Assembly (NCBI GenBank): GCA_030731695.1
Contig: JANQTK010000364.1
Location: 1 to 25,273, forward strand
Direction of reading: 5' to 3'
From: Polaribacter sp.
GTDB taxonomy: Bacteria; Bacteroidota; Bacteroidia; Flavobacteriales; Flavobacteriaceae
DNA: 25,273 bases
Each line of letters begins with the position of its first letter. Within the stretch, counting starts at the first letter, position 1. The translations under genes were made by a program, and so were the position numbers. Of the stretch, positions 1 to 7,968 are shown piece by piece. The notes beneath the pieces are model-generated. The model saw only the letters and a program-made list of their open reading frames with translations, made no database searches and was not told the origin of the DNA.

Positions 1-455
1 GCAAAAACAACAGAGTGAATTGCGCCAATTCTTGCACATGCCAATAACGAAATTGCCAATTCAGGAATCATTGGTAAATAAATACAGACCCTATCCCCTT
101 TTTTAATTCCTTTTGATTTTAGCACATTTGCCATTTGATTTACGCGTTCATACAATTCTCGATAACTAATATGTTGTGCAGCTTCATCAGGACTATTTGG
201 CTCAAAAATGATGGCAGTTTTATCTCCATTTGTATATAAATGACGATCAATGCAATTTTCTGTGATGTTTAATTTTGCACCTTCAAACCATTTAATTTCG
301 GGTTTTGAGAAATCCCAACTCAATACATTATGCCATTTTTCTCTCCACAGAAAATGTTCTTCTGCAATTTCTTCCCAAAATAATTCAGGATTACGAACTG
401 AATTACGATATACGTGAAAATATTCTGGGAAATTTTTAATGTGATAATTACTCAT
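1..455 (-). CDS. acs: Acetyl-CoA synthetase (AMP-forming), N-terminal part, cut by window edge
   Basis: This gene encodes an acetate-activating enzyme that makes acetyl-CoA from acetate, ATP and CoA via acetyl-AMP in the cytoplasm. Only the first 151 residues are present; the gene continues beyond base 1. The ATG is at 455-453, 5 bases after the stop of the upstream ligase gene, so the two are almost certainly co-transcribed. The visible part has the N-terminal Acs segment (NPELFWEE, then KWFEGAKLNITENCIDRH), followed by the first part of the adenylation domain (KGDRVCIYLPMIPELAISLL, then ACARIGAIHSVVFA). These are the standard landmarks of Acs/PrpE enzymes. The ATP-binding loop and the C-terminal catalytic lysine lie outside the window, so activity and substrate choice cannot be judged here. 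Acetate is preferred over propionate by analogy with family members of this N-terminal type. Confidence 0.93.
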   Translation of the reverse strand, partial: MSNYHIKNFPEYFHVYRNSVRNPELFWEEIAEEHFLWREKWHNVLSWDFSKPEIKWFEGAKLNITENCIDRHLYTNGDKTAIIFEPNSPDEAAQHISYRELYERVNQMANVLKSKGIKKGDRVCIYLPMIPELAISLLACARIGAIHSVVF

Positions 456-460
456 GATAG

Positions 461-2359
461 TTATATTTTATATTGACCTATATTATTTTGTTTATACACT
501 GTTGTTATTTCATTTACAATTTCAGGATCATCTATGGTAGATGGAATGTTGAAATTTAAATCATCCGAAATTTGTCTTAACAATTTACGAAGAATTTTTC
601 CTGATCTGGTTTTTGGCAAACGATTTACCACCAAAACATCTTTAAATGACGCAACAGGTCCAATTTCTTTACGAACTAATTGTATAATTTCTTCCTTTAT
701 TTGTTCTTCTTGATTTGAATTGCTGTTTTTTAAAACTACCAATCCTAGTGGTTTTTGTCCTTTAATCTCACAAAAAACTCCGAAAACAGCACATTCTGCA
801 ACCTCTTTATGAGAAGAAACAATTTCTTCCATTTCAGCAGTTGACAATCTATGACCGGCTACATTTATAATATCGTCAACTCTTCCAGTAATAAAAACAT
901 AGTCATCCTCATCTTTATAACCACCATCACCAGAAGCATAATACCCAGGAAACTGTTGTAAATATCCAGCTTGAAAACGCTCAGGATTTCCCCAAATATT
1001 TCTTAACATTCCTGGTGGTAAAGGCAATTTAACGGCTACATACCCTTCCGTATTTGCAGGTTGTTCATTTCCATCATGATCTAAAATTACGATATGATAT
1101 CCACAAACAGGTTTGCCAACTGAACCTGCTTTTACATCTTGCAATTCAACTCCAGCCATATTCGCTAACATTGGCCAACCACTTTCAGTTTGCCACCAAT
1201 GATCAATAACTGGAACTTTTAAATGATGTTCTGTCCAGCGTAAAGTAGAAACATCACATCTTTCACCTGCTAAAAACTGATATTTCAAAGACGAAATGTC
1301 ATATTTATTGATAAAATCTCCTTCAGGATCTTCTTTTTTTATAGCTCTTATCGCTGTTGGTGCAGTGAACATTACTTTGACCTGATGTTCACTAATTACT
1401 CTCCAAAAAGTAGAAGCATCTGGGGTTTTTATGGGTTTTCCTTCAAATAAAACAGTGGTATTTCTATTCAATAACGGACCATACACAATATAACTATGCC
1501 CCACAACCCAACCAACATCACTTGCTGCCCAAAAAACATCCCCAGGTTCAACACCATAAATAATTTTCATGGAGAATTTTAGTGCAGTTGCATATCCACC
1601 AGTATCTCTTACAACTCCTTTTGGTTTTCCTGTAGTTCCTGAAGTATATAAAATATATAAAGGATGATTTGACGCAAGTGAAACTGAATTTACTGGAGAA
1701 GACTTTGAAACCAAGGTTTCATAATCGATATCTTGTTCATTTAAAATTACTTTAACTGATGAACCCCTATCAAAAACAATGACATTATCAGGCTTAAAAC
1801 TAGCCAGAGAAATGGCTTCATCTACAAAAGGTTTATAAGGAATTAAACGGTCTATTTCAATTCCGTTTGATGCTGTAATAATCATTTTTGGTTTGCAGTC
1901 ATCAATTCTTATCGCTAATTCATGGGGCGCAAATCCACCAAAAACTACTGAATGAATAGCTCCTAACCTAGCACAAGCAAGCATTGCATACATTGCTTGC
2001 GGAATCATGGGCATATAAATAATAACAGTGTCGCCTTTTTCTATACCTAGATTTCTTAACCCACCTGCAAGTTTTGATACCTCTTCTTGAAGTTTGTAAA
2101 AACTAATAAACTCTTTCGTATTTGACACTGGAGAATCATAAATAATGGCATTTTGATTTCCAAAACCATCTTCAATATGTTTATCAATACACAAATAACT
2201 CATATTTAATTCGCCATCAGAAAACCAAGTTGAATACTTATTTTGGTCACTTTCTAAAATGTTTGTAGGTTCTTGAAACCATGACAATTCAGCAGCTTGT
2301 TGTTTCCAAAATTCAGCTGGATTTTGAATACTTTTATTATAAAAATCAAGGTATTTCAT
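461..2359 (-). CDS. prpE: Propionyl-CoA synthetase-type acyl-CoA ligase (PrpE/ACSS3-like)
   Basis: This is an AMP-forming short-chain acyl-CoA synthetase of 632 residues, full length for the family. The N-terminal segment is of Acs type (NPAEFWKQQA). The adenylation domain carries the ATP loop YTSGTTGKPKG starting at Y238. It is followed by VVRDTGGY, a form typical of PrpE/ACSS3 rather than classical Acs. DHWWQTESGWP is the acyl-binding and adenylation core. TGRVDDIINVAGHRLS is the hinge into the C-terminal lid, and KTRSGKILR holds the expected catalytic lysine K588. The start overlaps the stop of the upstream 75-aa gene by four bases (ATGA), and acs follows 5 bases downstream. The pairing suggests that acetate and propionate are both activated, one enzyme for each. 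Substrate assignment is inference from motif type; acetate or butyrate remain possible. Confidence 0.88.
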   Translation of the reverse strand: MKYLDFYNKSIQNPAEFWKQQAAELSWFQEPTNILESDQNKYSTWFSDGELNMSYLCIDKHIEDGFGNQNAIIYDSPVSNTKEFISFYKLQEEVSKLAGGLRNLGIEKGDTVIIYMPMIPQAMYAMLACARLGAIHSVVFGGFAPHELAIRIDDCKPKMIITASNGIEIDRLIPYKPFVDEAISLASFKPDNVIVFDRGSSVKVILNEQDIDYETLVSKSSPVNSVSLASNHPLYILYTSGTTGKPKGVVRDTGGYATALKFSMKIIYGVEPGDVFWAASDVGWVVGHSYIVYGPLLNRNTTVLFEGKPIKTPDASTFWRVISEHQVKVMFTAPTAIRAIKKEDPEGDFINKYDISSLKYQFLAGERCDVSTLRWTEHHLKVPVIDHWWQTESGWPMLANMAGVELQDVKAGSVGKPVCGYHIVILDHDGNEQPANTEGYVAVKLPLPPGMLRNIWGNPERFQAGYLQQFPGYYASGDGGYKDEDDYVFITGRVDDIINVAGHRLSTAEMEEIVSSHKEVAECAVFGVFCEIKGQKPLGLVVLKNSNSNQEEQIKEEIIQLVRKEIGPVASFKDVLVVNRLPKTRSGKILRKLLRQISDDLNFNIPSTIDDPEIVNEITTVYKQNNIGQYKI

Positions 2360-2583
2360 GACTTTTTTGGTTTTGGATTAAACAAACCAAACCAGTTAGG
2401 ATTTAGTACTTTTAACTTGATTAAAGACCATAAAAAAGCCACACAGCATAAGCCTATTACTAAAGAATATCCTGCGCTAATTGCATAATTATTATATTCA
2501 AATTGAATTCGTAAAAACAAGGTTACAACTACATAAATTGATATTAGAATATCTGACAATAAAGGACTTAAAGATAATTTCAT
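2356..2583 (-). CDS. Small two-helix membrane protein (75 aa), unknown function
   Basis: I do not recognise a named family. The protein has 75 residues with two predicted membrane helices (about 8-26 and 33-55) and a short basic tail ending in PKPKKS. The gene lies 10 bases after the response-regulator gene and overlaps the start of the ligase gene by ATGA, so it is translationally coupled into the acetate/propionate cluster. The tight packing on both sides makes a chance reading frame unlikely. It could be an accessory subunit of the transporter or kinase, or could tether the CoA ligase to the membrane; both are guesses from position only. Confidence 0.75.
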   Translation of the reverse strand: MKLSLSPLLSDILISIYVVVTLFLRIQFEYNNYAISAGYSLVIGLCCVAFLWSLIKLKVLNPNWFGLFNPKPKKS

Positions 2584-2593
2584 GATATAATTT

Positions 2594-2956
2594 TTAGCTG
2601 ATTAATAGATTGATTTCTGTAATTATTTTTTTAACTGAAAAAGGTTTGGTAAAATACTTATCTACACCTAAATCCATTCCTTTTTCAATGTCTGCTTTTT
2701 TACTTTTAGCTGTTAAAAAAACAACTTTTACCTTATTTAAATTTTCGTTTTCCTTGATGATTTGTAAGGTTTGATAACCATCAACTTTTGGCATCATGAT
2801 ATCTAAAAGAATAATATCAGGAATTTTTGTTTTTAAAATTTCGATTGCTTCACTTCCATCTCTTGCAATAAAAACTTCATATTCTTGTTTTTTAAAAGCG
2901 TATTCTAACGCCATTAAAATGGAAGGTTCGTCATCAACTATAAGTATCTTTTTCAT
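2594..2956 (-). CDS. Receiver-only response regulator (CheY-like)
   Basis: This is a single REC domain of 120 residues with no output domain. The phosphoacceptor pocket is complete: acidic pair D8-D9, phosphorylated aspartate D52 in LLDIMMP, T82 in FLTAK, and K104 in YFTKPF. Its ATG follows the stop codon of the histidine kinase gene with no spacer (2957/2956), so kinase and regulator are made together and are almost certainly cognate partners. The protein ends about 14 residues after the TKPF motif, which leaves no room for a DNA-binding or enzymatic domain. Output must come from protein-protein contact, a phosphorelay, or a phosphate-sink role. The 75-aa membrane protein gene follows. Confidence 0.93.
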   Translation of the reverse strand: MKKILIVDDEPSILMALEYAFKKQEYEVFIARDGSEAIEILKTKIPDIILLDIMMPKVDGYQTLQIIKENENLNKVKVVFLTAKSKKADIEKGMDLGVDKYFTKPFSVKKIITEINLLIS

Positions 2957-5629
2957 TTATATTGAAGGTATTTTTATATGAAACTTTGCGCCGTTTTTAT
3001 AAGTTGTATCCAACCAAATTTTTCCTTGATGTTTTTCAACAATTTGTTTGGTAATTGCCAATCCCAAACCCGTTCCAATGGGTTTAATAGTATTTTGATT
3101 TTTTGATTGATAAAACTTCTCAAAAATAAAATCTTGATCTTCTTCTAAAACTCCTTTTCCATTATCAGTAATTGTAATTTGAAGGTTATTCTCTTCTAAA
3201 AAATAATCAATTTCAATCAATCCACTATTTGGTTCACAAAATTTAATGGCATTTGAAATCAAATTAGTAAGCACCTGAATCATTCGATCTTCATCATATT
3301 GTAGGTAAATAGACTGATTATTTTTTTGAATAATAGCAATATTTTTATCAGTCGAACTCGTTATTAAAGATTTGATAGTTCTTGAAATTGTTTTACTAAT
3401 GTCTTGATTTTGAACTGTTAATTCGTGCTTATCTGTCGCTAATTTTTCAAAATCTAAAATATTATTGATCAACCTTGAAAGTCTTTCTGAATCTTGAAGC
3501 ATGTTATTTAAAAACTGTTCTTTTACAGGATTTGGCATTTCTAAATCATCCAGCAAAATTTCAGTAGAAGCTCTTATTCCAGTTAATGGTGTTTTTAATT
3601 CGTGTGCAACTGTATCTAAAAATTCGTCTTTTTGTTTGTCTTTTTCTAGCAGTTCTTCATTTGCTAACTTTAGCTGATTTGCCAAATTTGACAATTCTAA
3701 TGATTTTTGTTTAAGAGTCTTACTATTTGCAATGGCTTCTTTTGATTCTTCTAAGATATTTAACACCTCAACAAGACTAATTTCCTCTTCTTTCACCACA
3801 CTTTGAATCAATATTTTAGCTGATGCAGAACCAATTGAACCTGTTAATAATTGCTCAGAAAAATGAATCAATTTCGCGTCTGCAAACTGAGTGTTTTTTG
3901 GCAAATTGTACTTTGCAAAAAAGATATGTAAGGCTCTAGTTGCTCTTTCATTACCTAAAAATCGCATCAAAACTTCTTTGATATCTTTTACATACGCTTC
4001 CCCTTTCCAAACAAAAGCATTGTCTTGCAAATCGCTATAATTTCTGCTATCAACAAACATTTCTGCGTAATTTCTCTCTCTGTAATTTCCTTTAGAAACC
4101 AATGAAAAATAACCATAACAGAAAATATTTGCAGAAATGCTCCAGAAAAAAGCATGAACTGGTGGAGTTAAAAAATCGATTCCAAAAAGCGCATGAGGAT
4201 GCAATCCATTGATTGAAAATAACGAAGGTTTATATGAAAAAGATTCAAATAAAAAAGGTAATAAAAGCGTGTAAAAAGTAATGAATAGTCCTATTAAAAT
4301 TCCAATAATTGCCCCTTTTGAAGAGCCTCTATTCCAAAATAATCCAATAAAAAAAGAAGGAGCTAATTGTGCAATAATTACAAATGAAATCAAACCAATT
4401 GAATACAAAGATAATTTTACTGAAAAACTGTAATAAATTGAATATGAGATAATAATAATACAAAAAATAGCAAATCTTCTGATATTTTTGATGAATTTCA
4501 CATTTTTACTTGGTTCGTTTTTGATGAATTTTGATAAAAATCCATAGGGGATGATTAAGTTATTGCTAATCATAATAGACAGCGCTAAAGACGATATCAC
4601 TACCATTGAAATTACTGCTGATAATCCTCCTAAAAACACCAAACTTGCTAAGAAAATATTTCCTTCTTTTAAGGGTAATAACAAAGTAAAATACTCTGCA
4701 TTTGCCTCATTACCTAGATTTATTTTACCAGCCCAAGCAATAAAAACCACAAAAATATTAAACAATAAAATATACAAAGGGAAAAGCCAAATGGCTGTTT
4801 TTAAATGCTTTTCTCTGTTATTTTCTAACACAGCCACTTGAAACTGTCTTGGCAATAAAAAAATGGCAATAAAAGATAACATGATTGTAAAAAACCAATT
4901 AAAACCCTCTTCAAATCCGCCTAAAGTAACCAGACTCGAAAAATTGTCTCTTTCTTTAAATTGAGTAACAATATCTGTAGTTCCATCAAACAAAAAATAC
5001 GTTACATAAATACCAATAATCGTAAAAAACAATAATTTAATAAATGATTCAAGCGCCACAGAAAAAATAATTCCTCTACGTTTTTCGGAAGCATCAGTAG
5101 CCTGAGTTCCAAAAATAGCAGCAAAAACTGCTAAAATTAAAGCGATATAAAAAGTAGAATCTGTTAAAATTGAATTCGAAATGTAGTTGCTTTTTTGAGT
5201 CATGATCTCAAAAGTTTCAGAAACCGCTTTTAGTTGCAAAGAAATGTATGGTAAAATTCCTAGTAAACAAACCACGGTTACTAAAGCTCCTAAAAATCTA
5301 TTTTTTCCATATCGTAATGAAATAAAATCAGCCAATGATGAAATTTTATGTTGTTTTGAAATACGAATCACTTTTCGCAACAAAACAATCCACAAAGGAG
5401 CTGCAATTACAGGTCCTAAATAAATGGCTAAAAAACGAACTCCTTCTTCAGCTGCCACTCCAATACTACCATAATACGTCCAAGCTGAGCAATACACCCC
5501 AAAAGAAAGTGTATACACAATAGGATTATTTACCCATTTACTTCTTTTATTTTTTTCAGCAATAAATGCTATAAAAAATAAAAACCCTAAATAGAGCAAT
5601 ATTATGATGATTAAGCTAAAATTACTCAT
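2957..5629 (-). CDS. Sodium:solute symporter-STAC-histidine kinase fusion (CbrA-like)
   Basis: This 890-residue sensor fuses a transporter fold to a kinase. Residues about 1-510 form an SSS-family membrane domain with many hydrophobic helices. Residues about 545-615 match the STAC linker (LMRFLGNERATRAL, then LLTGSIGSASAKILIQSVVK), and about 615-665 look like a coiled coil. The kinase core has the H-box VAHELKTPLTG with H676, the N-box ISNAIKF with N793, the G1 box DNGKG from D822, and the G2 box GTGLGLAI from G852. All catalytic landmarks are present, and there is no clear PAS domain, unlike CbrA. The start overlaps the preceding 64-aa gene by 8 bases, and the REC gene follows without a gap. 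Known relatives link substrate binding or transport to gene control. The location between an acetate-type symporter and CoA ligases suggests a short-chain carboxylate signal (inference). Confidence 0.94.
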   Translation of the reverse strand: MSNFSLIIIILLYLGFLFFIAFIAEKNKRSKWVNNPIVYTLSFGVYCSAWTYYGSIGVAAEEGVRFLAIYLGPVIAAPLWIVLLRKVIRISKQHKISSLADFISLRYGKNRFLGALVTVVCLLGILPYISLQLKAVSETFEIMTQKSNYISNSILTDSTFYIALILAVFAAIFGTQATDASEKRRGIIFSVALESFIKLLFFTIIGIYVTYFLFDGTTDIVTQFKERDNFSSLVTLGGFEEGFNWFFTIMLSFIAIFLLPRQFQVAVLENNREKHLKTAIWLFPLYILLFNIFVVFIAWAGKINLGNEANAEYFTLLLPLKEGNIFLASLVFLGGLSAVISMVVISSLALSIMISNNLIIPYGFLSKFIKNEPSKNVKFIKNIRRFAIFCIIIISYSIYYSFSVKLSLYSIGLISFVIIAQLAPSFFIGLFWNRGSSKGAIIGILIGLFITFYTLLLPFLFESFSYKPSLFSINGLHPHALFGIDFLTPPVHAFFWSISANIFCYGYFSLVSKGNYRERNYAEMFVDSRNYSDLQDNAFVWKGEAYVKDIKEVLMRFLGNERATRALHIFFAKYNLPKNTQFADAKLIHFSEQLLTGSIGSASAKILIQSVVKEEEISLVEVLNILEESKEAIANSKTLKQKSLELSNLANQLKLANEELLEKDKQKDEFLDTVAHELKTPLTGIRASTEILLDDLEMPNPVKEQFLNNMLQDSERLSRLINNILDFEKLATDKHELTVQNQDISKTISRTIKSLITSSTDKNIAIIQKNNQSIYLQYDEDRMIQVLTNLISNAIKFCEPNSGLIEIDYFLEENNLQITITDNGKGVLEEDQDFIFEKFYQSKNQNTIKPIGTGLGLAITKQIVEKHQGKIWLDTTYKNGAKFHIKIPSI

Positions 5630-5816
5630 AAAACTTTTTCAAGATTCTAAATGAAATAAACACTGAAAGCAACCAAATACTGGCAATTGAAAAGTAAAAA
5701 GTTGGAATACCAAAAATTAAATTATCTGAATTGAAAATAAAAATAATTGGTACATTGAACACAAAAAAAAGTGCCATTGAAAGTAAAATCAGTTTTTGTT
5801 CGTGTCTTTTTTTCAA
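5622..5816 (-). CDS. Small two-helix membrane protein (64 aa) preceding the symporter-kinase
   Basis: The protein has 64 residues, a basic N-terminus (KKRHEQK), helix 1 at about 8-28, a turn with FGIP at about 35-38, helix 2 at about 37-57, and a basic end. The layout resembles the DUF3311-type small proteins that accompany SSS symporters, but this is resemblance, not a confident family call. The start is TTG (5816-5814); no ATG lies upstream in frame, and the next one (residue 14) would remove the basic N-terminus and part of helix 1. The end overlaps the kinase gene by 8 bases, which implies translational coupling and fits a small subunit for the sensor's transporter domain. A terminator-like hairpin lies just upstream. 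Confidence 0.8.
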   Translation of the reverse strand: MKKRHEQKLILLSMALFFVFNVPIIFIFNSDNLIFGIPTFYFSIASIWLLSVFISFRILKKFYE

Positions 5817-5831
5817 GGTAATATTTTCGTA

Positions 5832-5868
5832 AATTAGAGCAGTTTTTAGTCAAAAAGCTGCTCTAATT
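5832..5868 (-). terminator. Stem-loop between symporter and sensor genes (attenuator or partial terminator)
   Basis: An inverted repeat pairs AATTAGAGCAG (5832-5842) with CTGCTCTAATT (5858-5868), giving an 11-bp perfect stem. The arms extend inward as TTTTT against AAAAA with one bulged base. On the minus strand it lies just after the acetate-type symporter stop (5877) and before the TTG start at 5816. It is not followed by a long T-run, so it may reduce rather than stop transcription, or protect the 3' end of the upstream mRNA. Confidence 0.55.
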
Positions 5869-5876
5869 ATTTATAA

Positions 5877-7652
5877 TTAATGAGATGATGCTTCGCCAGC
5901 ACCAGATGGAATTCTAATATTTTCAACAATTTCTACCACTTCTTTTGGTGGCGCTTTTGTAACTCTTGATACCACAAAAGAAATAACCACATTAAATAGC
6001 ATAGCGATCGTTCCAAAACCTTCTGGAGATGTTCCAAACCACCATTCACTGCTAGGTAAAGGTTCCATTACACCAACTAAACCAGTTTTAAAACGTATCA
6101 TATAAAATAACATTAATGTAATTCCTACAATCATTCCCGCAATTGCACCTTCTTTGTTCATTCTTTTATCAAAAATCCCTAAAATAATCGCTGGAAAAAA
6201 GGAAGCTGCTGCCAAACCAAATGCCAAAGCAACTACAGCTGCTACAAATCCTGGAGGATAAATTCCGAAAAGACCAGCAATTATAATCGCAATAAAAATG
6301 GAAATTCGTGCCCACATTAATTCAGCTTTGTCAGAAATGTCTGGTTTGATTTGTTTTTTAATCAAATCATGAGAAATTGACGTTGAAATTACCAATAATA
6401 AACCAGCAGCTGTCGAAAGCGCAGCAGCTAATCCACCAGCAGCAACTAAGGCAATTACCCAATTTGGTAAACCCGCAATTTCAGGATTTGCCAATACCAT
6501 AATATCATTATCAACATACAATTCGTTTGCTTCTGCACTTGAGTTGCTAATTAAACGCTCACCTTGATTTCCTCTAGTTTCAGTATAAATTGGCTTTTTC
6601 CCATCAAGCGCATTTCCTTTTACATATTGAATTTTACCATCGTTATTTTTATCAATCCATGCAATTAAGCCTGTGTTTTCCCAGTTTTTAAACCATTCAG
6701 GAATGTCAGTATAGTTTTTTTCGCTTACGGTTTCAATCAAATTTGTTCTTGAAAACACTGAAATTGCTGGAGCAGTTGTGTATAAAATTGCAATAAACAA
6801 CAACGCTAAACCAGCAGATTTACGTGCATCTTTTACTTTAGGAACTGTAAAAAAACGAACAATTACATGAGGCAATCCAGCAGTACCCACCATTAAAGCG
6901 AAGGTAATTGCAAAAACATCCCAAGTAGATTTTGTACCTGAAGTGTATTCCTTGAAACCAAGTTGTGTGTGTAAAGTATCTAATTTATCCAATAAGTAAA
7001 CTCCATCTTGACCTTTACTCCCCATTCCAACTTGAGGAATTAAATTTCCTGTCATTTGAAAAGAAATAAAAATTGCAGGCACCATAAAAGCAAAAATTAA
7101 AACGCAATATTGAGCAACTTGTGTGTATGTAATTCCCTTCATTCCGCCTAAAAAGGCAAAAACCAATACAATTATCATCCCAATAATCACTCCGTAAACA
7201 ATATCAATTTGCAGAAATTGTGAAAACACAATTCCCACTCCACGCATTTGACCAGCAACGTAGGTAAATGAAACAATTAAAGCACAAACTACAGCTACAG
7301 TTCTTGCGCTGTTTGAGTAATATCTGTCACCAATAAAATCAGGCACTGTAAATTTTCCAAATTTTCGCAGATATGGAGCTAACAGCAATGCTAGTAAAAC
7401 ATAACCTCCAGTCCATCCCATCAAATACACAGAACCATCATAACCTGCGAAAGAAATGATTCCTGCCATGGAGATAAATGATGCTGCACTCATCCAATCT
7501 GCAGCTGTTGCCATTCCGTTTGCTAATGGAGAAACGCCACCACCAGCAACATAAAATTCTTTTGTTGATCCTGCTCTTGCCCAAATAGCAATTCCGAAAT
7601 AAAGAGCAAATGTAATTCCGACGATAATCCAAGTCCAAGTTTGAACACTCAT
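5877..7652 (-). CDS. Sodium:solute symporter, acetate-permease type (VC_2705/ActP-like)
   Basis: This 591-residue inner-membrane transporter of the SSS family likely takes up acetate or a related carboxylate with Na+. The N-terminal signature is typical of the ActP/VC_2705 group: FYVAGGGVSPLANGMA, AADWMSAASFISMAG, then VPDFIGDRYYS. A long loop at about 320-390 carries an EF-hand-like stretch beginning at D334 (DKNNDGKIQYVK). It is followed by LAAALSTAAGLLLVISTSIS and a conserved C-terminal helix set. The DUF4212 small-subunit gene lies about 30 bases upstream, the usual partner of this symporter subtype. The STAC kinase genes follow after a stem-loop. Substrate is inferred from family and from the downstream CoA ligases; other monocarboxylates are possible. 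Confidence 0.92.
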   Translation of the reverse strand: MSVQTWTWIIVGITFALYFGIAIWARAGSTKEFYVAGGGVSPLANGMATAADWMSAASFISMAGIISFAGYDGSVYLMGWTGGYVLLALLLAPYLRKFGKFTVPDFIGDRYYSNSARTVAVVCALIVSFTYVAGQMRGVGIVFSQFLQIDIVYGVIIGMIIVLVFAFLGGMKGITYTQVAQYCVLIFAFMVPAIFISFQMTGNLIPQVGMGSKGQDGVYLLDKLDTLHTQLGFKEYTSGTKSTWDVFAITFALMVGTAGLPHVIVRFFTVPKVKDARKSAGLALLFIAILYTTAPAISVFSRTNLIETVSEKNYTDIPEWFKNWENTGLIAWIDKNNDGKIQYVKGNALDGKKPIYTETRGNQGERLISNSSAEANELYVDNDIMVLANPEIAGLPNWVIALVAAGGLAAALSTAAGLLLVISTSISHDLIKKQIKPDISDKAELMWARISIFIAIIIAGLFGIYPPGFVAAVVALAFGLAAASFFPAIILGIFDKRMNKEGAIAGMIVGITLMLFYMIRFKTGLVGVMEPLPSSEWWFGTSPEGFGTIAMLFNVVISFVVSRVTKAPPKEVVEIVENIRIPSGAGEASSH

Positions 7653-7681
7653 AATATATATTTTTTAAAAGTTAAGATTTG

Positions 7682-7942
7682 TTACTTTTCGTCGTAACCA
7701 TATTTTTTATCCAATTTATTCATCAATCGTACGTAAACGAAAATAAGAATTACGAATACGTAAATTGAGCCTTGCTGGGCAAACCAAAATCCGAGTTTAA
7801 AGCCTCCTAATCGGAATTGATTCAGTTCTTCGCGGAATAAAATTCCACATCCATAGGAAACTGCAAACCAGATTACTAATAGAATTAGCAAATACTTCAG
7901 GTTTTCTTTCCAGTATTTTTTTGCATTGTTTGTGTTTGACAT
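7682..7942 (-). CDS. DUF4212 sodium/substrate symporter small subunit
   Basis: The protein has 86 residues and two membrane helices (about 17-36 and 57-74). It shows the DUF4212 pattern: a KKYWKENLKYLL start, FREELN after helix 1, GFWFAQQGS at 51-59 entering helix 2, and a charged C-terminus. Proteins of this family are encoded next to VC_2705-type symporters and are taken to be their small subunit. Here the symporter follows about 30 bases downstream, and the porin gene ends 25 bases upstream. The spacer towards the porin consists of a short tandem repeat. Confidence 0.93.
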   Translation of the reverse strand: MSNTNNAKKYWKENLKYLLILLVIWFAVSYGCGILFREELNQFRLGGFKLGFWFAQQGSIYVFVILIFVYVRLMNKLDKKYGYDEK

Positions 7943-7968
7943 AAGTTTAAGTTTAGTTAAGTTTAGTT
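7943..7968. repeat. Short tandem repeat (AAGTTTAGTT units) between porin and DUF4212 genes
   Basis: Two exact 10-base units, AAGTTTAGTT at 7949-7958 and 7959-7968, are preceded by a partial copy (AAGTTT, 7943-7948). The array fills the whole intergenic spacer and touches the last base of the porin stop codon. It is probably a slippage product or leader spacer; no function is visible. Confidence 0.6.

Noticed and set aside
4551..4841. 96-aa plus-strand frame
   Set aside because: It lies wholly antisense to the membrane domain of the symporter-kinase and has no recognisable features.
7438..7638. 66-aa minus-strand frame in the acetate-type symporter
   Set aside because: Same strand but shifted frame inside a strongly supported family gene; Cys/Trp/Arg-rich content typical of an out-of-frame reading.
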